A stretch of DNA of 64,000 bases, from NCBI RefSeq assembly GCF_014647155.1, contig NZ_BMOQ01000009.1, positions 1 to 64,000 of the forward strand, written 5' to 3'. The DNA is from Halarchaeum nitratireducens (GTDB lineage Archaea; Halobacteriota; Halobacteria; Halobacteriales; Halobacteriaceae). A program made the translations under genes and the position numbers. Below the pieces are notes generated by a model, which was not told where the DNA came from, did no database searches, and was given only the letters and a program-made list of their open reading frames with translations. Below, in pieces: positions 43,701-51,055 of the stretch. Within the stretch, counting starts at the first letter, position 1. The number at the start of each line of letters is the position of its first letter.

Positions 43701-44025
43701 TCAGCGGGATGCCTTCACTGACCGGTCGGACGCGGTCTCAGTCCGAATGAGCTACGACGTGAAGACGTCGACGGGAACGAGCTACAGCGCGAGCTACCAG
43801 GGGAGTCTCGACGACTTCTCGCGCGTGACGAACCAGCCCGACCCGTTCGGCGAGTCGTTCAACGTCACGCTGAAGTTCCGGGTAGACCTCGATGAACCCG
43901 AACCGATAACCGGCGCCGAAGACGACGTGCTCGCAGAACTACAGGCGGGCCTCGGTCAGACCAATATCGACGTGAAAGTTCAAGCCAGAGGACCGGCCGA
44001 AGTACCCTCTGAGGCAACACAATGA
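40696..44025 (+). CDS. DUF499-type defence ATPase
   Basis: A 1109-residue AAA+-like ATPase of the DUF499 (COG1483-like) group. Walker A is DTRFGGGKTHDLI (near residue 98), Walker B PALVLVDEIAAYL (near 220), with FVGGHVDAQN and SIADTAFEDEAEDVRGLIDE between and after. A zinc-ribbon pair (CAEDGCTT, CQSCGEEY...CPDCAKPS) lies near residue 900-955, and a beta-rich end follows. DUF499 ATPases occur with DUF1156 methyltransferases in BREX-like and other anti-phage clusters. The ATG at 40696 overlaps the AbrB-like gene; the stop overlaps the next start by four bases. Confidence 0.82.
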   Translation: MSNSEYPNLFDACTPRDDVLDGTLQEDEFAASLATVAHAREEAPPVYRDTELFFDMTYPTDGLKTLLSNLTGRFLASGGYDSNEYTSSILCLDTRFGGGKTHDLIASYHLATNPTAANDLGRHLLPGDEEFATAYQDAATDGLDVDTAVFVGGHVDAQNARSDRTDPDAPNTRTMWGEIAYQLYGIEGYELLKGYDQERNAPGQNTLKDLFDLGDGPALVLVDEIAAYLESASAVEVGGATLASQTLSFILSLLETASESDDVTIVYSIADTAFEDEAEDVRGLIDELNQIGRRQHKTVTPTDESEVGQVLQHRLFEEIDPDDAATTAQSYFQLYTNSDRQFPQEATDASYVDRLEREYPFHPTVIDTLTDKIDSIPKFQRTRGALKLLARAVYYRWNNQPEHYERHWLRLYDLTPADDAPSGSINSTLHESLFEFVDLSSAVSADIYNDDGTAHAQLEDRKWTEKGIPPLGSHMTTAVLWHSLAYGEQATGLTRAEMNETLGHPDIRFDNYDSALDALGGADMSVACYYLYDEERVRFKSDPNLIRIIDQRVDNTPDAQARSRFEARLESETGTGAFEPVLYPESPADLPDKASTPQIAVMHMDTAPVTEELLNDESNEESIPEKVQSLYQKSASKQGGDVQSRVYKNYVLFLAPDDERVRSAVDEARHLEAIEALLDDSQRTADLSEDQIEELRERQEKKYGLLGELVRGVYRHLYYVDRDGLTHITINATEANGGTSLVNAVEETLDDRLIRADADAKGVAFFKQKLWQRTQDSMTTQQLVEQFAKKPGLPYLLSTKPLRKTVAKMVDEGGYTYWDAETETAYWDGDADDHPENWRKRTPFADSPDVRTSIKDTDVKIGNDYVIYTGIEALLDVHHDSIRPPEASEVECAEDGCTTMVEPSGDGPAYCEEHQKPPEKARCQSCGEEYDESELNAQGICPDCAKPSGWDTATSQMAASRAFNEVRTHALSKATSDGAPGVSQVTVEVMGEDRLSKGSFIAQRDAFTDRSDAVSVRMSYDVKTSTGTSYSASYQGSLDDFSRVTNQPDPFGESFNVTLKFRVDLDEPEPITGAEDDVLAELQAGLGQTNIDVKVQARGPAEVPSEATQ

Positions 44026-44642
44026 AGACGGGACTCGACTCCACGCAAGCCAGCACGGCGACCGAGGACGCGCCAGTGTCCTCCTTCGGGAGTAGCGTCT
44101 ACGGCGGACGGCCGACGTTCGCGATGACGCGTCGCGAAGAGGCGCACGGCGGCGAGGTCACGCTGTACGAACTACTCCCCGAAGAACAGGCAGCCGCGCG
44201 TCGCGACCGACTCGAACGTCGCGGGCGTTCGCTCACCGTCGAGTCCTTCGAGGAGGTCTTCGAAGATTCATCGGCCGTGGAGGCGACGCGCTGGGAGTGG
44301 AAGGGATGGACGGCCGTGAAGATCGCCCGTCTCGACGGCGGACGCTTCCGCTCCCTCTCCCCACTCATCAAGGATACTGTCGACGGCGCGGAACTCGATC
44401 CCACAGCTGTGACCTCTAGTGGGGCGGGCGACCTCTTCCTCCCGGAGACCGTCGGTGTACGTCTGGCACTCGCGTTCCGCGGCATCAAACCGCTCCAGCG
44501 TGTCGACAGGATGCGTGCCCTCTGTCGCGGCATCGCCCGTATGGGTGACGAGGAGTGTTACTACTGGCACGCGAAGTGTCGCGCCCCGTCCAGTCCGAAC
44601 GGCGAAAAAGCCCTGCGAACCCTGCTGACTGACCACCTATGA
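44022..44642 (+). CDS. Small partner protein of the DUF499/DUF1156 system
   Basis: A 206-residue protein of alpha/beta composition: VYGGRPTFAMTRREEAHGGE, VEATRWEWKGWTAVKIARLD and FLPETVGVRLALAFRGIKPL. I do not recognise the family from sequence. Its place between the DUF499 ATPase and the DUF1156 methyltransferase, with four-base overlaps on both sides, corresponds to where DUF3780-type proteins sit in related clusters; that identity is inference only. A conserved YYWHAKC near the end could bind metal or nucleic acid. Confidence 0.6.
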   Translation: MKTGLDSTQASTATEDAPVSSFGSSVYGGRPTFAMTRREEAHGGEVTLYELLPEEQAAARRDRLERRGRSLTVESFEEVFEDSSAVEATRWEWKGWTAVKIARLDGGRFRSLSPLIKDTVDGAELDPTAVTSSGAGDLFLPETVGVRLALAFRGIKPLQRVDRMRALCRGIARMGDEECYYWHAKCRAPSSPNGEKALRTLLTDHL

Positions 44643-47506
44643 GTGAACACAACGACGACCTGAAACCGCTCGCTATCGAGGGAAAGCTCCCGCTGAAGCC
44701 AGTGGGGATTGAGAACTTAAAAGAGGCAAATCCACAGCATATGCCTCCGCACAGATATTTACACCCGTGGTTTGCACGGAGGCCTACCCCGGCATCTAGG
44801 TTGGCAATCCTCGCGTCAGTCCTTCCGGCGGACACCGGCTCTGATGAGCTTTTAGAACTCATGCAGGTCGGTCCAGAATCTGGCATCGAAGGCAATATCT
44901 CGAAGTACGTCGAGGAAAAGAAATCCTCAGAGGACGACCGTAGTGGTACGCTGCAAGAACACTATGGCTACCCACGGCCGTTCACACGATCTCCTACCCC
45001 AGACGAGGTGGAGGACCTTCACAGAACTCTACGGGAACGGTGGAATGGAAAGGTCCCAACTGTTTTTGACCCGACAGCTGGTGGGGGCGTCATCCCATTT
45101 GAAGCGCTACGTTACGGGCTTCCTACAACGGCTAATGAGCTGAACCCGGTCCCGACGTTGATCCTGAAGGTGATGCTGGAGTACGCACCAAAGGCAGGCT
45201 CCCTGAAACAGGAAGTCGATAAGTGGGCATCGGAGATAGATCAGACAGCTGAGAGTCAGTTGGAAGAGTTCTTCCCGTCGGTCCGCCCAAACCAGACCCC
45301 GTCGCATTATCCGTGTACTTACACAGTAGATTGCCCCGAATGCGGCTGTGATATTCCACTGGTGAAGAAGTGGTGGCTTCGAAAAAGCTCCGCATCTAAG
45401 GGGATCGCAGCCAAACCAACGGTCACGGACACTGGGACGATTTCCTACGAGTGTGTAACGCTTCCAGACGACATTACGAAAGAGGAATTTAATCCTCAAG
45501 ATGGTCCCCACTCAACCGGAGGCGCCGAATGTCTCAATTGCGGTGTCGTAATGGAATCGGACAAGATCCGCAGTCGTTTCCACGATGAAGAGTTTGATTA
45601 CGAAATCTATGGTGTGAAATACACCAAGGAAGGTGGAGGGTCTGGTTTCCGTGCTCCGACTCAGGAGGATCAAGAAGCGATGGAAAGTGCTTCTGAGCGG
45701 GTTACATCTGATTTCGAGCTCCATAGCCTACTCACTACTGAACGGTACATCGGCGATGAAGATCGTGCAGGACCTTACGGTGTCAGGGAGTGGCGAGATG
45801 CCTTCAGCCCCCGGCAACTGGTCTCTCATGCAGAATACCTAAACGCGTTCGAAGAGGTTCAGCCGAAAATACAGAAGGAATACGACGAAGAAACTGCTGA
45901 GGCGATTTTAACACTCCTCGCACTAGTCTCCAGCAAGGCAGTCGACCGAAATATCCGGTTTGCCCCTTATGATACAGGGAAAGGCTATCCTGCGAATGCG
46001 GTTGGAGGGAAGCACTTCACGCTTCAGTGGTCTTTTGTAGATAATAACCTCTCCTCAGGAGACCAGTGTTATAGTGACATGATTGATAGGGTGGTCTCCT
46101 CGTACGAGGATCTTGTCTCCTATGTTGAACACATTGATGACCCAGAAATCACGGTTCTCAATGAAGACGCAACCAGCCTATCAATTGACGACGAATCTAT
46201 ACAGGCAATCGTAATTGATCCGCCATACTATGACAGCATTATCTACTCCGAGATGTCTGACGTGTTCTATGTTTGGCTGAAGGAGTACCTTGGAGAGGTC
46301 TATCCCGGACTGTTTGACTCCGATCTGTCCAATAAGGACGACGAAGCAGTCGCAAATATTACTGAGTTTGAGGATATTGCTGGCGGGAGTACGTCTAAGC
46401 GCGAATTGGCAAACCAAGACTATGAAGAGAAGATGAGCAATATCTTCTCTGAACTCAACCGCACTTTGGAATCTGGAGGAGTGATGACTGTGATGTTTAC
46501 CCACAAAGAAACTGACGCGTGGGATACGCTCACAATGTCTCTCATAAATTCAGGATTTACTATTACATCTACACATCCGATTACGAGTGAGATGCCCCAA
46601 CGGACGGACACCCGTAGTGGTGGATCTGCTGAGACGACCCTCCTACTCACAGGCCGCAAACCCCACGAAGAACGTGACCCCGAAAGCGCAATACCAACCC
46701 TCTGGAGTGATGTTGAGGCCGACACGCGAGCGGCCGCAAAGGAGGCCGCTCGTGACCTCCTCGAGTCCGGGGTGTCCCTGACCAAGACCGATGTAATCAT
46801 TTCGGCGTTCGGTCCGACGCTCCGGGTCTATGCTGACGCCTACCCCGTCGTCGACGACCAAGACGAGGAGGTCCCTCCGAGAAAGGCCCTCGAAACGGCA
46901 CGGGAGGCAGTAACCCAGATTCTCGTCGACGAGTACCTGGAGGGGATGGACGTCGACAACCTCGATGATGTTACCGAGTGGTACATCCTCTGCTGGCTTG
47001 TTCACGAGGCTGAGACGTTCTCCTACGACGACGGCCGCCAGCTTGGACTGGGCATCGGCGTCGACATCGACGAGATCAAGCGCTCGACGAAGACTTGGCG
47101 CAAGAGTCGCGGCGACATTAGCCTCCGCGGGCACGACGGCCGCGTGCAGAACATTAACGAGAAGCCCGAAGACCGGTCCAGTCGCCTGCCGGTTGACCCC
47201 GACGACCTCTCGTTCCCGCGTTCGCTGGACGCCGTCCACGCCGCGATGCACGTCTACGACAAGCGCGGCGAGACCGAGACCATCGAGTGGCTTCGGGAAC
47301 GCAACTTCGACTCGGACAGTCAGTTCAAGGCAACGCTGAAGGCGCTGCTACAGGTGCTTCCGCACAACCACGAGGACTGGGAACTCGCTCGTGACCTCGC
47401 CGTCGGTCGAACGAGCGACGTGCTCGACCTCGACTTCAGCCCGAGCGTCTTCGCCGAGAGCGGCGACGACACGATGCAGACCGAGCTGTCCGAACACAAG
47501 AACTAA
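44639..47506 (+). CDS. DUF1156 adenine-specific DNA methyltransferase
   Basis: A 955-residue methyltransferase of the COG1743 type. The DUF1156 start is HPWFARRPTPASRLAI. The SAM loop is FDPTAGGGVIPFEALRYG (near residue 140), a zinc ribbon uses CPECGCD and CLNCG (about 235-305), and the catalytic motif IVIDPPYYDSIIYSEMSDV is near 525. It would methylate N6-adenine to mark self DNA. Codon third positions are clearly AT-richer from about 44700 to 46680 than in the 3' end and the neighbouring genes, so the methylase core may have been exchanged by recombination while the ends stayed. Start overlaps the previous gene by four bases. Confidence 0.85.
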   Translation: MSEHNDDLKPLAIEGKLPLKPVGIENLKEANPQHMPPHRYLHPWFARRPTPASRLAILASVLPADTGSDELLELMQVGPESGIEGNISKYVEEKKSSEDDRSGTLQEHYGYPRPFTRSPTPDEVEDLHRTLRERWNGKVPTVFDPTAGGGVIPFEALRYGLPTTANELNPVPTLILKVMLEYAPKAGSLKQEVDKWASEIDQTAESQLEEFFPSVRPNQTPSHYPCTYTVDCPECGCDIPLVKKWWLRKSSASKGIAAKPTVTDTGTISYECVTLPDDITKEEFNPQDGPHSTGGAECLNCGVVMESDKIRSRFHDEEFDYEIYGVKYTKEGGGSGFRAPTQEDQEAMESASERVTSDFELHSLLTTERYIGDEDRAGPYGVREWRDAFSPRQLVSHAEYLNAFEEVQPKIQKEYDEETAEAILTLLALVSSKAVDRNIRFAPYDTGKGYPANAVGGKHFTLQWSFVDNNLSSGDQCYSDMIDRVVSSYEDLVSYVEHIDDPEITVLNEDATSLSIDDESIQAIVIDPPYYDSIIYSEMSDVFYVWLKEYLGEVYPGLFDSDLSNKDDEAVANITEFEDIAGGSTSKRELANQDYEEKMSNIFSELNRTLESGGVMTVMFTHKETDAWDTLTMSLINSGFTITSTHPITSEMPQRTDTRSGGSAETTLLLTGRKPHEERDPESAIPTLWSDVEADTRAAAKEAARDLLESGVSLTKTDVIISAFGPTLRVYADAYPVVDDQDEEVPPRKALETAREAVTQILVDEYLEGMDVDNLDDVTEWYILCWLVHEAETFSYDDGRQLGLGIGVDIDEIKRSTKTWRKSRGDISLRGHDGRVQNINEKPEDRSSRLPVDPDDLSFPRSLDAVHAAMHVYDKRGETETIEWLRERNFDSDSQFKATLKALLQVLPHNHEDWELARDLAVGRTSDVLDLDFSPSVFAESGDDTMQTELSEHKN

Positions 47507-47533
47507 TCACACCCACAGATCCCCCCAGACTCC

Positions 47534-49765
47534 ATGCTTTCCGAGATATTTGACGATTGGACGCTCAGCGACGCGAAGCTCCTTCGTACGGACGTACGCG
47601 GGACCGAATACGAGCCGGTCGACGTCGAGGCCGCGGCGTCGAGAGCGAAAGAGAAACTCGGTATTCGCATCCCGGAGAAGAACGGGTACGTCGTACCGCT
47701 GTTCGCGACGCACGAACCGACGCCAACAGACGAATACGTCATCTACCGACCCGAGAAGGGGCACATAGGCTGGCACGACTCAGGATTCGGCATCGGCGGA
47801 GCCGAGCGGTTCGCCAACTGCGAGCAGCTGAGTGAGAACGAGATCGGACACCGGCTTCGGTTCTGGCTCGACGAACACCGCTCCGAAGTCGAGTTGGACA
47901 TTGACGAGTCGGCGCTCCCCAACGAACGAATCCATCCGACGGAGCGACTCGGCGAGGATGCGCGACAGGAGTTCTTCGATGATTTGACCGGTTTCGTCGA
48001 CTCCGAGCGAGAGGCCGAACGCCGAGGGAACTGGGAGCAGTACGAGGATATCGGTCTCGAGGACGCTATCCGTCGAGATCGGGTTTCGGGTCCGTTCATA
48101 AGCCTCGGGTCGACCTCCAAGGAGGGTGAGACCCTGTACCGGTACCAGTTTGCAGACGACGAGGACTCGGAAGACGACGATGTCGTTAACCTTCGCGATG
48201 ACGAGGGGATATTTCCCGGGAACCGATGCATCCTCGACGTCGAATCCGACGATCGACACTTCCCGATCGAAGTCGAGGTCCGGTCCGTCACCGACCCCCG
48301 GATCACGATCCGGCCCGTGTGGGAGAGGATTCACGACCGGAGTGCAGTCGAGAAGACCCTCACCAGCGACGAGGCGGAGGTGTGGGTGCACGAGCTACTG
48401 AACCCAGTCCCGTACGACAGACGCGTCGACGCGATCGATCGAGTCGAGCAGAACGATTGGAAGCGTGACCTGTTGACTGGCGACCGCCCCATCGAGTACT
48501 CTGTCAACAAGTATGCACCACCAAATCCCGGCCTCGAACTGAACGAGTACCAGCGACTCGCCCTCGTCTGGGCCGATAGTGCGGAGGATGTCGTGTGTAT
48601 CCACGGCCCCCCAGGGACGGGGAAGACTCGGACCCTCACTGCCTACGTCAGACACGCCGTGTCACGTGGCGAGTCTGTCCTTGTGACTGCACACTCGAAT
48701 CAAGCCGTCGACAACCTCCTCGTCGGCGACAGCTCACTCGGAACGCCCGAGGATGGGACACTACACGCGATGGCACAGGACGACGACATCGACCTGTCTA
48801 TCGCACGCGTCGGGAACAACTCTCGAAACAGGGTCGTTCAGAACTACTACACCGATCGGTCAACGAGCGAGGCCGACGTCGTCGCCGCGACAACGAGCGG
48901 CACCGCAATCTTCGACCAGGACGAGTTCAACGTCGCGGTCGTCGACGAGGCGACACAGGCGAGCCGACCAGCGACGGCGATCGTGTTGAACAGCGCTGAA
49001 AAGCTCGTCTTAGCTGGCGACCACAAGCAGCTACCACCGTACTGCGCCGACGAGACGAAGAAAGAAGAGGACATGCACATCTCGCTGTTCGAGTATCTCC
49101 TCGAACGGTACGACAGGGCGCTCTCGGTGCTGTTGCAGAAACAGTACCGGATGAACGGGGAGATTGCCGCATTCCCCAACGAGGCGTTCTACGACGGGAA
49201 GCTCGAGACCGCCGACCGGAATCGCGACTGGTCGATATCCGACCTCAAACCGTTCATAGGTGTCGATATCGACGGGAAAGAGAAGACGCCTAGCTACGGG
49301 AATTCGTACTACAATCCGGACGAGGCGGAAGCGGTCGCGAAACAGGTCCAACTCTTAGCGCAGAGTGGGGTCGCCTCGGAGAACATTGGCGTCATTTCTG
49401 CATACAGCGGTCAAGTATCCAAGATCATCGATCAAGTGAACCACCTCGACATCGAGGACACACGGGCGGTCAGTGTCGACACTGTCGACTCGTTCCAAGG
49501 TGGTGAGAAAGAAGCGATTATCGTCTCGTTCGTCCGTAGTAACGATGACGGATACAGCGGCTTCCTAGAATTCCCCGACGAAGGCCCGCGTCGCTTGAAC
49601 GTCGCACTAACTAGAGCACGGAAACGCCTCGTGTTGGTTGGGGACTGGGAGACGTTAGGCACGTGTGCGCCGCATCGTTCGAGTGAGGAGAGCTGTGCTG
49701 AACTCTACGAGCAGTTAGCGACTCACATTCGGTCGCGTGAGAGAATGCTCTCGATGAGAGAGTGA
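47534..49765 (+). CDS. UPF1/DNA2-like SF1 helicase
   Basis: A 743-residue helicase. The first 330 residues are a specific N-terminal region without known motifs. The helicase core has HGPPGTGKTRTL (motif I, near 357), TAHSNQAVDNLL (Ia), VVDEATQASRP (II), LAGDHKQLPP (III), LQKQYRMNGEIA (IV), VDTVDSFQGGEKEAIIVSFV (V) and NVALTRARKRLVLVGD (VI). All motifs are intact. It lies 27 bases after the methyltransferase and in the same direction, so it probably belongs to the defence operon. Superfamily 1B helicases unwind DNA or RNA 5' to 3'. Confidence 0.85.
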   Translation: MLSEIFDDWTLSDAKLLRTDVRGTEYEPVDVEAAASRAKEKLGIRIPEKNGYVVPLFATHEPTPTDEYVIYRPEKGHIGWHDSGFGIGGAERFANCEQLSENEIGHRLRFWLDEHRSEVELDIDESALPNERIHPTERLGEDARQEFFDDLTGFVDSEREAERRGNWEQYEDIGLEDAIRRDRVSGPFISLGSTSKEGETLYRYQFADDEDSEDDDVVNLRDDEGIFPGNRCILDVESDDRHFPIEVEVRSVTDPRITIRPVWERIHDRSAVEKTLTSDEAEVWVHELLNPVPYDRRVDAIDRVEQNDWKRDLLTGDRPIEYSVNKYAPPNPGLELNEYQRLALVWADSAEDVVCIHGPPGTGKTRTLTAYVRHAVSRGESVLVTAHSNQAVDNLLVGDSSLGTPEDGTLHAMAQDDDIDLSIARVGNNSRNRVVQNYYTDRSTSEADVVAATTSGTAIFDQDEFNVAVVDEATQASRPATAIVLNSAEKLVLAGDHKQLPPYCADETKKEEDMHISLFEYLLERYDRALSVLLQKQYRMNGEIAAFPNEAFYDGKLETADRNRDWSISDLKPFIGVDIDGKEKTPSYGNSYYNPDEAEAVAKQVQLLAQSGVASENIGVISAYSGQVSKIIDQVNHLDIEDTRAVSVDTVDSFQGGEKEAIIVSFVRSNDDGYSGFLEFPDEGPRRLNVALTRARKRLVLVGDWETLGTCAPHRSSEESCAELYEQLATHIRSRERMLSMRE

Positions 49766-49768
49766 GAG

Positions 49769-50212
49769 CTACTCTCGAACACTGACTCGCCGACCGACGA
49801 GATACCCTTGTCCGGCTTGGAGACGGACACGGATCGTTTCGCCGAGTGTTCCACCCTCAATGTGTACTTGGTGGTTCTTGTAGTGCCCCATCGTATCTCG
49901 GGTACCACCGTCAGACTCGACAGTCACTTCCACGACCTCCCCTTCGAGTTCAGACTGTGGGACCCCATTACTCGAAGATCGAGATGAGTGTGACGACGTG
50001 TTCGACTGTCCGTCGCTGACTTCTACAGTCGATCGCTGATACGATTCCTCGGATCGGACTTCGCCATTGACGATTACGTTACTGTTCTTCCGCGCGCGGT
50101 CGTGGAACGTACCTTTGCTATCACCGACGTCGCCCGGCATCGACTCTCCAGTATCGTACGCCGGATCGTTGCGGTGCCCGTACCCGTAGCGATCCTTGTT
50201 ATCTCTACTCAC
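49769..50212 (-). CDS. TRAM-like small protein
   Basis: A 147-residue protein. The first 85 residues are polar and Ser/Asp-rich (probably disordered). The C-terminal 55 residues resemble a TRAM/OB-like barrel: LEGEVVEVTVESDG, YKNHQVHIEGGTLGETIRVR and GQGYLVGRRVSV. TRAM domains bind RNA. It is convergent with the helicase (three bases between stops), so it forms its own unit. Function is not assigned further. Confidence 0.55.
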   Translation of the reverse strand: MSRDNKDRYGYGHRNDPAYDTGESMPGDVGDSKGTFHDRARKNSNVIVNGEVRSEESYQRSTVEVSDGQSNTSSHSSRSSSNGVPQSELEGEVVEVTVESDGGTRDTMGHYKNHQVHIEGGTLGETIRVRLQAGQGYLVGRRVSVRE

Positions 50213-51055
50213 ACAAGGAGTGTGTTTCCTTTGTAATATAGGTCTGCGGGATATATTCTCGTGTGAGTGGTGTTGTATTCAATCGCCGACAACAGAATTC
50301 GAAACGTATTCCTACGATGAAACTGACGTCATCAGCCCAATAGAACGCAGCTTCTTTACCTGGTCTCACTGCACACCAGGAGAATCTGGAATCCGACGCG
50401 GCTACAGAGATGGCAAGATAAGCGGTCATCCTGACCCGAGCTCAGTCCGAACGTCTTCACCAATAACGGGGCCATACAGTAGAGCAGCCCAAACACCTAG
50501 TTATTTAGCCTTTCACATTCGTAATTACACTCACTATCACCTGTTGCACCAGTTCCTAGAGGCTCTAGTTGCGAATCAGTCGTAGAGATATCATCCGAGA
50601 ATTCGGCACCTCCATCTTTTCATCTCCGAGTTCATCTGCGTCAATAAATGAGCCAGCATGGATAACCTCATGAACGATATCCAGCTCCTCAGAGCGAACG
50701 TTCGATCTCAAGATATATCTGAAAACGCGGGATACTTACAAAACCCGGCCCCGATGAAGCCGGTTCCCTGATGACAGAGCCACTGTGGAAACTACGGGGG
50801 CTTATCGGAGATACGTGGTTCCAAAAATCTGTTCTCGGACTTGGAGTAGCCCGTACCCGACTCCCATCACAGGGCTAGCGCAGCTAAGAATCCGATTATG
50901 GCACTTACGACCATACCCGCTAGAGCTGGCACTTCAGCTATAAATCCTTCTCAACAGTAAGGTGAAGTCGGGTCTTCAGTACAACCGCTATAGGATATCT
51001 CTCATTGAATGGTTCTACAGGGCTGTTTCATTCGGTGGACTGCTTGAGCTTCTTG
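50213..51055. other. Non-coding, AT-richer gap in the defence island
   Basis: About 840 bases of low GC content with no frame that looks coding. I see no long repeat, hairpin series or known RNA motif. It separates the TRAM-like gene from the nuclease gene that reads towards it. Confidence 0.5.

Noticed and set aside
50196-50585. Plus-strand open frame of 129 codons in the gap before the nuclease gene
   Set aside because: Codon use does not resemble the genome, it is rich in Cys, Ser and Tyr, and it has no recognisable domain or promoter.
50751-50800. CTGATGA and CTGA-like words considered as a C/D box RNA
   Set aside because: The C, D', C' and D boxes cannot be placed with proper spacing and no flanking stem is present.
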